A stretch of DNA of 64,000 bases from Pseudovibrio zosterae (GTDB lineage: Bacteria; Pseudomonadota; Alphaproteobacteria; Rhizobiales; Stappiaceae): positions 310,001 through 374,000 of the forward strand of contig NZ_JAWXVZ010000004.1 in assembly GCF_033843645.1 (NCBI RefSeq). The letters run 5' to 3'. The position numbers were made by a program, and so were the translations under genes. Positions within the stretch are counted from its first letter, which is position 1. Each line of letters begins with the position of its first letter. Shown in pieces: positions 22,332 to 31,617 of the stretch. Under the pieces are notes generated by a model. The model was not told the DNA's origin and ran no database searches. It saw only the letters and a program-made list of their open reading frames with translations.

Positions 22332-24563
22332 ATGCTTTTCGACTTTACTTTAGTGACTGCTGTGCGCCTGCATGATGGGAACCCCTGGGTCGCAGAGCGG
22401 CTGCGCAGAATTGGCCGCTATTACACCGCTTTGCCGCCAGTCATTGTTGTAGATTTCGGTTCTGAAGAGCAGTTCGCTACAACGATCCAAGACATCTGCA
22501 AGGAGCATGATTTCCAATATGTTCATGTTCCAGATCATGGCGTCTTTTCTTTGGCGCAGGCTCGAAATGCTGCCGTCGAGCACGTAAAAACTCCCTTGAT
22601 CTTTTTTACTGATCCGGACTTCTTTTTGTTCCGCAATAGCTTTGAACGCCTGCAAGGGCTTTCGAAGGATCTTCACCTTTGCGAAAACATGGACCGCATC
22701 ATCAACTTGCCTGCCTATCATTTATCAAAGGCAACGACAGAGGCCTTTGATAAAGCCGAAGAAAGTGATGCATTCTTGAACAAACTGGCGTTCAACGGCC
22801 TCTTTGAAAAGTTCGGCGGTTCATTCGAGTTCATTGCACCCTATTCAAACATCTTTTTGATCCATAAGGACTACCTGAAGCTGGTGGGCGGATGGAACGC
22901 GGTCTTTCGTGGCCACGGCTCTGAAGACTTCGACTTTCTATTGCGTGCCATGCTGTTAACAGGCGACATCCCTCTTGCAAATGAACCGGGCTTTCATGGC
23001 TATGGTCCAACAAAGGGGCGTTTTTTCCATACGCGCGCTTACAGGGGATACCGCAGGATGCTTGAGGTCCTGAGCCTTCCCGCAGAATTCAGCGGCCTCA
23101 AGGCGTTTCACCTTTGGCACGATAGAAATAAATCAGATCAATGGTTTCGACAGAATGACTGGAAGCGCGACAACCTCACCCGTGTGATGGAACCTTACCT
23201 GCAGGATCGCCGAAAGCTCTTGGAGCAGGACTTCCTTCCCACCTCATACAAGCCCTCGGTGCTTTGCATCATCAAGGATCCAGCCCACTACGAGTACCAC
23301 CTGCCGCTCAAAAGCGCTGGCTACAAGTTGATCACCATGGGTGACTTTAGTGACACAAACTTGAAATGGGCGACCAAGCTTATCAAGAGCCGCGCTATCG
23401 ACGCGCTGGCAATCTACAATCCCTACATGAAAAGCCATTCGAGAGCCAAACCATTGTTTGACCTTGCAAAACAACTTGGCCTTGAAACGTTGGTAATCGA
23501 AAGAGGTGCGCTTCCAAGCACAATCTACTACGCTGACGACATTTGCTATGCATCAGAAGATTTCTCCAAGGCCCGCTTTAAAGCTTACGAAGCAACGCCG
23601 GAACACCTGAGTGGCGCGAAGCAGTACATGGCTCAACTTCGAAAGGGAGCAGACACTCTGGAGGCGAACGCAACTTATGCGGCGACCCTTTCCAAGTATC
23701 CGCCACGCACTTGGAAAGGAAAACCCACTTGCTTCATCCCACTTCAACTGGAAGACGACACTGCAGTTACGCTTTTCAACGAAGGTTTTGAGAGCTATCA
23801 GAGTTTCCTTGACCAACTGCCCCAGCTTTGCAATCGGCATAGAGATACAACATTTGTCATCAAGCCTCACCCCTTGTCGAAACAAAGCACTCGGTTCGAG
23901 GCGCCAAACGTCGTTTGGGCGGATCAGGAAGACAACATTCACTGCCTTCTCGAGCTGGCTCAGGCTGTGATCTGTTACAACTCGGGCGTAGGCTTGCTGG
24001 CGCTGTTACACGGCAAGCCCACCATCACTATCGGAAACGCCTTCTACAACCTTGTTCCAAACGCGCTCGTTGCATCTTCCACGCAACATGCATTCGAACT
24101 GGCGAGCAACAGACCTACGCCACCGCACCAGCCAGATCTCGAAAAACTGTGCGCATGGTTCCTGTACCAACGGTACAGCAGATTTACAGCAGAGGATGTG
24201 ATCAAGGAAACCAGTTCAAGGAAGATCCATCACTACAAGCGTATCCGGGTAACAGAACTGGCACTCTCCGGAAGTCGGCACACTCTCCCGTGGCAGGGCG
24301 AGGCACCGAGCTATGAGGCCTTCAGCTATGGCGGCGCGCGCGTGGGTATGCTTCATGAGGAACCGCAGCCCTTTGGAAAGCGGAGGGCCGAAGCCTCCCT
24401 CAAGAGCGCCAAGCACAAAACCGAGTTGGCAGTGGTTTCTCTGTTCTGGAATGAGGCGCAAGTTGAAAAGTACCTGACCGACCGCAAGGCATTTTTCGAG
24501 CAAGGCTCAAACAGTCTCGCCAGCAGATTGTGCTCGGCGTACATCAAGCTCTTTCCAGGTTGA
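22332..24563 (+). CDS. Two-domain glycosyltransferase / capsular polysaccharide protein
   Basis: This 743-residue protein seems to join two modules. The N-terminal 250 residues look like a GT-A glycosyltransferase: QARNAAVEHVKTPLIFFTDPD gives a DxD-like DPD at 94-96, and GGWNAVFRGHGSEDFDFLLR matches the C-terminal subdomain of galactosyl/GalNAc transferases. Residues about 430-620 resemble capsule-export-linked Kdo-type transferases (KpsC/KpsS-like): FIPLQLEDDTAV, TTFVIKPHPLS, and YNSGVGLLALLHGKPTITIG. It would build a surface glycan at the cytoplasmic face of the membrane. It stands alone, without wzx, wzy or kps genes nearby. No strong ribosome binding site precedes the ATG. Confidence 0.75.
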   Translation: MLFDFTLVTAVRLHDGNPWVAERLRRIGRYYTALPPVIVVDFGSEEQFATTIQDICKEHDFQYVHVPDHGVFSLAQARNAAVEHVKTPLIFFTDPDFFLFRNSFERLQGLSKDLHLCENMDRIINLPAYHLSKATTEAFDKAEESDAFLNKLAFNGLFEKFGGSFEFIAPYSNIFLIHKDYLKLVGGWNAVFRGHGSEDFDFLLRAMLLTGDIPLANEPGFHGYGPTKGRFFHTRAYRGYRRMLEVLSLPAEFSGLKAFHLWHDRNKSDQWFRQNDWKRDNLTRVMEPYLQDRRKLLEQDFLPTSYKPSVLCIIKDPAHYEYHLPLKSAGYKLITMGDFSDTNLKWATKLIKSRAIDALAIYNPYMKSHSRAKPLFDLAKQLGLETLVIERGALPSTIYYADDICYASEDFSKARFKAYEATPEHLSGAKQYMAQLRKGADTLEANATYAATLSKYPPRTWKGKPTCFIPLQLEDDTAVTLFNEGFESYQSFLDQLPQLCNRHRDTTFVIKPHPLSKQSTRFEAPNVVWADQEDNIHCLLELAQAVICYNSGVGLLALLHGKPTITIGNAFYNLVPNALVASSTQHAFELASNRPTPPHQPDLEKLCAWFLYQRYSRFTAEDVIKETSSRKIHHYKRIRVTELALSGSRHTLPWQGEAPSYEAFSYGGARVGMLHEEPQPFGKRRAEASLKSAKHKTELAVVSLFWNEAQVEKYLTDRKAFFEQGSNSLASRLCSAYIKLFPG

Positions 24564-24575
24564 CCCAAAAGCAAA

Positions 24576-24602
24576 AAGGCGCCCCGGATGAGGCGCCTTC
24601 TT
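24576..24602 (+). terminator. Terminator between converging glycosyltransferase and dctP genes
   Basis: AAGGCGCC/GGCGCCTT with an 8-base loop is followed by CTTCTT on the plus strand and by A/T-rich sequence on the other, so it may work in both directions. Confidence 0.7.
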
Positions 24603-24631
24603 AAAACTCAGCTCAGTAAACCCGAGGGGTC

Positions 24632-25615
24632 TTACTTGGCCATGCCCTTGATGCGTTCGATCAGGTCTGCAAGCTGATCAGACTTTGCAGCCAGCTCTTC
24701 GTGCATTGGCAGAACTGCTTCAATGAACGGACCCTTTTCAACTTCGATGAACTTCACACCCAGCTCGTCCTGAGCGATCTGCGCCATCTTCTTGGTCTGC
24801 TCGTTGTAGATGTCGCGGTGGTAAGCCATCATTTCCTTACCAGCTTCCTGCAGTGCTGCCTGCTGATCTTCAGGCAGAGTGTCCCAAACCTGAGAGGAGA
24901 TCATCAGCACACCTGGGATCATGGTGTGTTCGTCCTGAGAGTAGACTTTAGCTACTTCACCGTGACGTACGTCAACCAGAGCCTGCGGGTTGTTTTCAGC
25001 ACCATCTACGACGCCCTGCTGCAGTGCGGAGTACAGCTCACCAAATGCGATTGGCGTAGGTGCACCACCGAGCAGTTCAACCATCTGAATAGCGGATGGG
25101 GAAGGCTGCACGCGGATCTTCATGCCCTTCAGATCTGCAGGTGTTCTGATTTCCTTGTTCGCATAGAACGAACGGGAACCATCCACCATGAATGCCAGGC
25201 CGATGAAGCCCTTGTCCTTGGATGCCATGAAGATTTCATCGGCAACGTCAGACATCAGAACGTCAAAGTAGTGTGGCTCGGACTCGAAGATGTAAGGCAG
25301 GTTCATGACGCCGTATGTAGGCTCGAAAGCTTCCATTTCAGCAGCGTTGGAACGAGCCATGTCGAGAAGGCCGTTCTGCACCAGTTCAACGGACTCACGC
25401 TGAGTGCCGAGCTGGGCGTTAGGGAAGATGCGCATCTTCAGTGCGCCGTCGGTCTTTTCTTCGACCAGGTCAGCCATGTACTCGAGAGAAATGTGAGCAG
25501 GGTTCTCTGTAGGCAGGTTGTGGCTTACACGCAGCGTCTTTGCGTCAGCGGTAGTCGCGCCAACCATCACGACTGAGGTCAGAAGCGCGCCGAGAAGATG
25601 TGTCTTGCGGAACAT
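24632..25615 (-). CDS. TRAP transporter substrate-binding protein (DctP), copy 1
   Basis: The 327-residue periplasmic protein has a signal peptide (about residues 1-25, ending TADA) and the DctP/SiaP fold, with the substrate-carboxylate-binding arginine in GMKIRVQPSPSA. The segment PTPIAFGELYSALQQGVVDGAENN is typical. It captures an organic acid and hands it to a DctQM membrane pair. It lies apart from such genes and is a close paralogue of the binding protein at 26023-27018, with shared blocks such as GFIGLAFMVDGSRSFYAN and KVYSQDEHTMIPGVLMIS. The neighbourhood suggests a uronic acid as ligand. Confidence 0.9.
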   Translation of the reverse strand: MFRKTHLLGALLTSVVMVGATTADAKTLRVSHNLPTENPAHISLEYMADLVEEKTDGALKMRIFPNAQLGTQRESVELVQNGLLDMARSNAAEMEAFEPTYGVMNLPYIFESEPHYFDVLMSDVADEIFMASKDKGFIGLAFMVDGSRSFYANKEIRTPADLKGMKIRVQPSPSAIQMVELLGGAPTPIAFGELYSALQQGVVDGAENNPQALVDVRHGEVAKVYSQDEHTMIPGVLMISSQVWDTLPEDQQAALQEAGKEMMAYHRDIYNEQTKKMAQIAQDELGVKFIEVEKGPFIEAVLPMHEELAAKSDQLADLIERIKGMAK

Positions 25616-26022
25616 TAAATATTTCTCCCGTTGTATTCGTGGCCATCTGGCTCAGGGTACAGACGATCACCCTCGTTTACCCCAAGTGAGAATCGACTGC
25701 ATGGGAGGAGATATCAAACCTTTTGCCCCATTTGGTCAACCTATTTTGATGCGCCTTAGTGTTATCACCTAATATTTCAAGGTGGGTCTCGCATGCGGAA
25801 AAACTGAATAATTCACTACAAAATCAGCATTTTTCAGCGCATACGTTATCTGACTGCCTTACCATACAAGAAAGGCCAGTCATTAATATTGGACAACCAC
25901 TTGATGAATGCGCGTGGAACTAGCGTCATGCACCCATCTCTTTCAAAAGGATATGTCCAAATTCTGCACGGGTTGTGACACCTGCAAATTTCTCTTCGAT
26001 CTAGCTTAACAGAATGCCTCAG
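25616..26022. other. Non-coding region between the two dctP genes
   Basis: This 407-base, AT-rich stretch contains no convincing gene. It must hold the promoter of dctP copy 1 and the end of the dctP copy 2 transcript. I see no clear terminator hairpin after copy 2, so both copies could be transcribed together. Confidence 0.4.
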
Positions 26023-27018
26023 CTACTGACTAGCTTGGGAAGCTTTAGCATTGATGCGCTGAAGCAAGTCCGCCATCTGCTCGGACCGCCCAGCAAGCTC
26101 CTCATACATGGGCTGCACGGCCTCGATGAACGCCTCCTTGTTGACCGAAACAAACTCAACACCAAGCTCAGTCCTAGCTTCTTCGATCACCTTTTCCGTC
26201 TGCGCATTATATAAGTCGCGATGATAATCCATCATTTCGCGCGCAGCTTGCCTCAGCGCCTCTTGCTGATCTTCGGGCAACGTGTCCCAAACGCGCGTTG
26301 AGATCATCAACACACCCGGAATCATGGTGTGCTCATCCTGCGAATAGACTTTGGCAACCTCCCCATGGCGCACCTCAATCAGCGCCCGCGGGTTGTTCTC
26401 GGCACCGTCAACCAGTCCGGTTTGAAGGGCAGAATACAGCTCACCGAACGAGATCGGCGTAGGTGTCCCGCCCAACAGCTCGACCATCTGAATGGAAGAG
26501 GGCGCGGGTTGCACGCGAATCCGCATACCTTCAAGATCTTTCGGAGAGTTGATCGGGGTATTGGCATAAAATGAGCGGGAACCATCCACCATAAAGGCGA
26601 GGCCAATAAAGCCCTTCCCTCTTGATGCCTCAAGGATCCCATCGGCGATATCGCTTGTCAGCACATCATAATAGTGCTGTTCACTCTCAAAGACGTAAGG
26701 CAGGTTCATGACCGCGTATGCAGGTTCAAACGCTTCCATTTCTGCGGCGTTGGAGCGGGCCATATCAAGTAACCCCTCCTGCATCAACAAAACGGTTTCC
26801 TTCTGCGTACCAAGCTCCCCCTCTGGAAAAACCCGAATGCGCAGATCACCATCCGTGAGCTCCTTTACGCGATCAGCCAAAAATTCCAGGGAGACATGCG
26901 CAGGATTCGCCGTAGGCAAATTGTGGCTCAGCCGCAACAATTTGGTGTTGGCCGCCACTGAAGAGGCAACCAGACAACTTGAGATGACAAACGAGAGAAG
27001 AAAGGGGGTCGCTCGCAT
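26023..27018 (-). CDS. TRAP transporter substrate-binding protein (DctP), copy 2
   Basis: This 331-residue periplasmic binding protein has a signal peptide (MRATPFLLSFVISSCLVASSVAA) and the ligand arginine in GMRIRVQPAPSS. It aligns along its length with copy 1. The frame is open far upstream, but the ATG at 27018 (GGGAGA upstream) begins the signal peptide. It is divergent from dctQM with 337 bp between the starts, so it is the most likely cognate partner of that pair. Confidence 0.9.
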   Translation of the reverse strand: MRATPFLLSFVISSCLVASSVAANTKLLRLSHNLPTANPAHVSLEFLADRVKELTDGDLRIRVFPEGELGTQKETVLLMQEGLLDMARSNAAEMEAFEPAYAVMNLPYVFESEQHYYDVLTSDIADGILEASRGKGFIGLAFMVDGSRSFYANTPINSPKDLEGMRIRVQPAPSSIQMVELLGGTPTPISFGELYSALQTGLVDGAENNPRALIEVRHGEVAKVYSQDEHTMIPGVLMISTRVWDTLPEDQQEALRQAAREMMDYHRDLYNAQTEKVIEEARTELGVEFVSVNKEAFIEAVQPMYEELAGRSEQMADLLQRINAKASQASQ

Positions 27019-27103
27019 TCTTTTTGTTTCTCCCAAGGGGATTTTAGCGCACACACCAGATTTACGCGTTTTTTGCTTGATGATCCACCCAAACCTCACG
27101 CAA

Positions 27104-27122
27104 GGTATATCAGCTTTATACC
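27104..27122. promoter_or_regulatory. Inverted repeat in the divergent dctP/dctQM promoter region
   Basis: GGTATA-N7-TATACC lies in the 337-base gene-free region between the two divergent units. It recalls the GGTATACC core of GntR-family uronate regulators (UxuR/ExuR), though with a longer spacer. No regulator gene is adjacent. Nothing else was identified in this region. Confidence 0.4.
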
Positions 27123-27355
27123 AAACGGGGCGTATCGGCCAAAAGGGCAAATAGGTCGACCAAAATTGCAATCTAAGTGTTCTTGCGGGCTGCCTTTGGG
27201 GGGCAAAGTCGCTAGCATTGCGGCAATTCAGTCGAAGTTGAAGGGCAAATTCGACGACAATCCGGGCACTGGCGCGCAGGTTGAACCCTCCCGATAATTG
27301 GCGGACCAATTGTAGCGACACTGCTGAACCCTTCAGTGACAGATGGATGATCGAA

Positions 27356-27871
27356 ATGAAATCACTATCGAATATTGTTAATCGCTTACTCAGCACAGTT
27401 ACGGTTTTCGTTTTTGCTGTGCTTGTTGTTTGTGTTGTGTGGCAGGTTGTGTCGCGCTTTATCCTTGGTCAGCCCAGCACGGTGACCGATGAGATGGCGC
27501 GGTTCATGTTCATGTGGATTGGTTTGATTGGTGCGGCGTATACGCTTGGCCAGCGCCGCCACCTTGCCATTGACCTTTTGACCGGCTCTCTTGTCGGGCG
27601 CACCAAGCTGCTGTCCGACCTGTTCATCACCCTGGCCATTGCCGTGTTCGCCATCACCATCATGCTGTATGGCGGCTCCAATCTGGTCACAAAGACCCTC
27701 GCCACCGGCCAGCTGTCTCCGGCCCTGCGCATCCCCATGGGCTACATCTACGCAGCCATTCCGTTCTCCGGAGCCGTGATCCTGTTTTACTGCGTGGAAT
27801 TCGCAATCGGTCTGATCAACGGCACCGGCACCGGGCCAAACGATCAACCCGTCGAAGACGCCGCTGAATAG
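27356..27871 (+). CDS. TRAP transporter small permease (DctQ)
   Basis: This 171-residue protein has four hydrophobic segments and the DctQ pattern VTDEMARFMFMWIGLIGAAYTLGQRRHLAIDLL. It forms the small membrane subunit that works with DctM and the periplasmic DctP in Na+-driven uptake. The ATG at 27356 has GGATGA upstream; the ATG at 27347 is an alternative. dctM follows after 21 bases. Confidence 0.9.
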   Translation: MKSLSNIVNRLLSTVTVFVFAVLVVCVVWQVVSRFILGQPSTVTDEMARFMFMWIGLIGAAYTLGQRRHLAIDLLTGSLVGRTKLLSDLFITLAIAVFAITIMLYGGSNLVTKTLATGQLSPALRIPMGYIYAAIPFSGAVILFYCVEFAIGLINGTGTGPNDQPVEDAAE

Positions 27872-27892
27872 CAGAGAGTTAGAGAGATCCCC

Positions 27893-29200
27893 ATGGAACT
27901 GCAAAGCGCACTTATCCTGTTTGGCGTATTCGCCGTGCTGGTGACCTTCGGCGTGCCGATTTCCTTTGCCATCGGCTTGGCAACCGTCACCTGCATCACC
28001 GTTCTCATGTCCTTCGACCAAGCCGTGTTCGTGGTGGCACAGCGCATGGCCACCGGTCTGGACAGCTTCACCCTTCTGGCCATTCCGTTCTTCATTCTGG
28101 CTGGCAACGTCATGAACCGGGGCGGCATCGCAGCCCGCATGATCGAGCTTGCCAAGGTTCTGGGCGGCCGCCTGCCGGGCGCACTGGCCCACTGTAACGT
28201 GCTGGCCAACATGCTGTTTGGCGCCATCTCCGGTTCGGCCGTGGCATCGGCTGCTGCGGTCGGCGGCATCATGTCCCCGCTGCAGAAAAAGGAAGGCTAC
28301 GACCCGGCTTATTCCGCAGCCGTCAACGCCGCTTCTTGCCCAACCGGCATGCTCATTCCGCCATCCTCCACCTTGATCGTCTACTCCCTGATCTCAGGCG
28401 GCACCTCTGTGGCCACCCTGTTTGTGGCGGGCTACATTCCCGGCATTCTCATGGGGCTTGGCGTGATGGTCGTGGCCGGCATCATTGCCGCCAAACGCGG
28501 CTATCCCATCATCCCCATGCCGCCCATGAAGGAAGTGCTCTACAAGACCCTCGACGCCATCTTGCCCCTGATGCTCATTGTCATCATCATGGGCGGCATC
28601 ATCGGCGGCATCTTCACCGCAACGGAAGCCTCCGCGGTGGCCGTGGTCTACTCGCTCGTACTTGCGGTGTTCATCTACCGGGAAGTGAAAATCACCGATC
28701 TGCCAAGCGTGATCCTGGAATCGGCCATCACCTCTTCCATCGTGCTGCTGCTGATCGGCTGTTCCATCGGCATGTCCTGGGCCATGGCGTTCTCCGACAT
28801 TCCTTACGCCATCGCCGATGCGCTGGCCAATGTCTCCCAGAACCCGCTGATCATCATGCTGGTCATCAACCTGTGCCTGCTGGTCATCGGCACCTTCATG
28901 GACATGACCCCAGCACTCTTGATCTTCACGCCAATCTTCCTGCCGGTGGCAACCGAGCTCGGCATGGACCCGGTCCACTTCGGCATCATGATGACCTACA
29001 ACCTGTGTATCGGCATCATCACGCCGCCGGTGGGCAGCGCCCTGTTCATCTCATGCTCCGTGGGCAAGGTCGCCATCAAGGACATCATCAAGCCGATGCT
29101 CCCGTTCTACGTGGCCGTGATTTCAATCCTCATGCTCGTCACATTCGTCCCGGAAATCAGCCTGTTCCTGCCACGGGTAATCCTCGGATACGGAGGGTAA
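27893..29200 (+). CDS. TRAP transporter large permease (DctM)
   Basis: This 435-residue protein has about twelve hydrophobic segments and the DctM signatures IPFFILAGNVMNRGGIAARMIELA and PPSSTLIVYSLISGGTSVATLF. It is the ion-coupled transport subunit. GAGAGATCCCC precedes the start, and the GH31 gene starts four bases after its stop, which ties transport to glycoside hydrolysis. Confidence 0.93.
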   Translation: MELQSALILFGVFAVLVTFGVPISFAIGLATVTCITVLMSFDQAVFVVAQRMATGLDSFTLLAIPFFILAGNVMNRGGIAARMIELAKVLGGRLPGALAHCNVLANMLFGAISGSAVASAAAVGGIMSPLQKKEGYDPAYSAAVNAASCPTGMLIPPSSTLIVYSLISGGTSVATLFVAGYIPGILMGLGVMVVAGIIAAKRGYPIIPMPPMKEVLYKTLDAILPLMLIVIIMGGIIGGIFTATEASAVAVVYSLVLAVFIYREVKITDLPSVILESAITSSIVLLLIGCSIGMSWAMAFSDIPYAIADALANVSQNPLIIMLVINLCLLVIGTFMDMTPALLIFTPIFLPVATELGMDPVHFGIMMTYNLCIGIITPPVGSALFISCSVGKVAIKDIIKPMLPFYVAVISILMLVTFVPEISLFLPRVILGYGG

Positions 29201-29204
29201 AAAA

Positions 29205-31604
29205 ATGAAAGCACTGAAGCACTGGTCTCCTCTCTCCACCGATGGCAACCGCGTCGACCTTGAAGTCGACGGCCGCCACCTGTTCTCCATCTTTGTTCTG
29301 GAAGACGACGTTGTCCGCGTCCTGCTTCAGAACAACAAGGAACTGCGTCAGGGCCGCACCTGGTCCATTCAGCCCCACGGGACAACCGTTCCGTGGGAGG
29401 GACGGTCACGGCTTTCAACTGAAGGCTTCTCGCTTCCGCAGTTCAAACAGGAAGTGAGCGACGACAAACTGGTCATCGAAACCGCCAAACTTCGCGTCAC
29501 TGTGGTGACACCGCTCGCACTGATCTGGGATGCGAAGGACGAAAACGGCGAGTGGATCAACATCGCAGCGGACCGTCCAACGCATGCATACATGCTTGGC
29601 CTGCGCGATAACAAAAACTCCCACTTCCTGCGCCGGCACAAGAGTGACCGGTACTACGGACTGGGAGAAAAAGCAGGCAATCTGCAACGGAACGGTCGTC
29701 GCTATGAAATGCGCAACCTCGACGCCATGGGGTATGACGCTGAGACAACAGATCCGCTCTACAAGCACCTGCCCTTCACCATAACCAAGAGTGAAAGCGG
29801 CATCGCCTACGGTGTGTTCTACGACAATCTGGCCACATGCTGGTTCGATCTCGGCAACGAGCTAGACAACTACCATGTCGCTTACCGCGCCTACCGCTGT
29901 GAAGACGGGGATCTGGACTACTACTTCACCCTCGGTCCGACCATTAAAGAGGTCACAAAGGCGCAAGTGCGTCTGACCGGTAAGACAGCATTCCCACCGA
30001 AGTGGTCTTTGGGCTATTCCGGCTCGACCATGTCTTACACCGACGCTCCCAATGCGCAGGAGCAACTTGAAGGCTTTATCGATCTGGTCGAAGAGCACGC
30101 TATTCCATGCGACAGCTTCCAGCTCTCCTCCGGCTATACTTCCATCGGCAACCTGCGCTACGTCTTCAACTGGAACTACGACAAGATCCCTGATCCAAAG
30201 GGAATGACCGACAAGTTCCTCAAGGCGGGCATAAATCTGGCGGCCAATATCAAGCCATGCCTGCTGACCAGCCATCCAGCCTACGAGGATCTGGCCAAGC
30301 GGGGCCTGTTCATCAAGGACAGTGAAGCCGACCAGCCCGAAATCTCTCTCTATTGGGACTCTGACGGCTCGCATCTGGACTTCACCAAACAGGAAACCAT
30401 TGATTGGTGGAAACAGAACGTCACCGATCAATTGTTGGCGCGTGGCATTGGATCCACCTGGAACGACAACAACGAGTATGAAATCTGGGACTTCAAGGCG
30501 CAATGCGATGGATTTGGCGAACCAATAGACGTTGGCCTTATTCGCCCGCTGTTCTCCTTGCTCATGATGCGTGCATCAGAAGAAGCTCAGTTGGAGTTTG
30601 CGCCAGCAGAACGTCCATACCTGATCTCAAGAAGCGGGTGCCCAGGCCTTCAGCGCCACGTTCAAACGTGGACCGGCGACAACCGCACCGCCTGGAACAA
30701 TCTGAAGTACAACGTGAAAATGGGCCTCGGCCTGTCCATGTCAGGCATCTACAACATCGGCCATGATGTTGGTGGCTTTTCTGGCGACCGCCCGGATCCG
30801 GAACTGTTTGTGCGCTGGGTTCAGAACGGTGTCATGCATCCGCGCTTCACCATTCACTCCTGGAACGACGACCATACGGTGAACGAAGCTTGGATGTATC
30901 CGGAAGTCACGCCGATGATCCGTGCGGCCATGCAGCTACGTCAGCAACTCCTGCCCTACTTCTACACCCTGCTATGGCGCGCCCACGTAAATGATGAACC
31001 CATGATCCGACCTACTTTGATGGATCATGAAGACGACACCAACACCTTTGCGGAGAATGATGACTTCATGCTCGGCGACGACATTCTGGTGGCTTCTGTC
31101 GTCGAAGAAAGAGCGCGCACCCGTGAAGTTTACCTGCCAAACAATGGTACTGGTTGGTATGAGTTTGACACTGGTATCTACCACGCCGGTGGTCAAACCA
31201 TAACAGTTGACGCCCCTCTTGAGCGTCTGCCACTGTTTGTCCGCGCAGGAACGGTAATTCCGCTGGCAAACGCATTTGCCAAGAACACAACAGAATGCCA
31301 CGTGGAAGAGCTGGCCGTATTCCCGTTCCAGGGAACTGGCACACGCACCACAACCGTCTTTGAAGACGATGGCATCAGCCATCAATGGGAACAGGGAGAG
31401 CACTCCACTCTCGAAATACATTTGACCGGAAAATCATCCGGCAATGAGCTCGTCGTGAAACGGTCGGGCACCCTCGAGCCCGGCGAACGACAGATCACAG
31501 TCAGTGTTGCAGGACTTGGCACCAATGGATTGGATATTCCCCTGTCAATGAACGGGGAAACTTTGCCAAGCGCATCCATGGCTTTTGCCCTCAGCGAATT
31601 TTAA
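29205..31604 (+). CDS. Glycoside hydrolase family 31 alpha-glycosidase
   Basis: This 799-residue GH31 enzyme has the nucleophile in TWNDNNEYE (D421), a probable acid/base in TWTGDNRTAWNN (D492), SRSGCPGLQRHVQTW and the later GHDVGGFSGDRPDPELFVRW. No signal peptide is present, so it acts on a glycoside already imported. GH31 enzymes are alpha-glucosidases, alpha-xylosidases and related activities. Coupling with a TRAP transporter and uronate genes suggests an acidic disaccharide substrate, such as a glucosyl-uronate; this is inference. GGAGGG precedes the ATG. Confidence 0.92.
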   Translation: MKALKHWSPLSTDGNRVDLEVDGRHLFSIFVLEDDVVRVLLQNNKELRQGRTWSIQPHGTTVPWEGRSRLSTEGFSLPQFKQEVSDDKLVIETAKLRVTVVTPLALIWDAKDENGEWINIAADRPTHAYMLGLRDNKNSHFLRRHKSDRYYGLGEKAGNLQRNGRRYEMRNLDAMGYDAETTDPLYKHLPFTITKSESGIAYGVFYDNLATCWFDLGNELDNYHVAYRAYRCEDGDLDYYFTLGPTIKEVTKAQVRLTGKTAFPPKWSLGYSGSTMSYTDAPNAQEQLEGFIDLVEEHAIPCDSFQLSSGYTSIGNLRYVFNWNYDKIPDPKGMTDKFLKAGINLAANIKPCLLTSHPAYEDLAKRGLFIKDSEADQPEISLYWDSDGSHLDFTKQETIDWWKQNVTDQLLARGIGSTWNDNNEYEIWDFKAQCDGFGEPIDVGLIRPLFSLLMMRASEEAQLEFAPAERPYLISRSGCPGLQRHVQTWTGDNRTAWNNLKYNVKMGLGLSMSGIYNIGHDVGGFSGDRPDPELFVRWVQNGVMHPRFTIHSWNDDHTVNEAWMYPEVTPMIRAAMQLRQQLLPYFYTLLWRAHVNDEPMIRPTLMDHEDDTNTFAENDDFMLGDDILVASVVEERARTREVYLPNNGTGWYEFDTGIYHAGGQTITVDAPLERLPLFVRAGTVIPLANAFAKNTTECHVEELAVFPFQGTGTRTTTVFEDDGISHQWEQGEHSTLEIHLTGKSSGNELVVKRSGTLEPGERQITVSVAGLGTNGLDIPLSMNGETLPSASMAFALSEF

Positions 31605-31617
31605 AGGTTGATCACCA

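Noticed and set aside
28336..29208. 290-codon plus-strand frame inside dctM, rich in His and Arg
   Set aside because: It lies in another frame of a clear DctM gene and has the His/Arg-rich composition of a GC-driven shadow.
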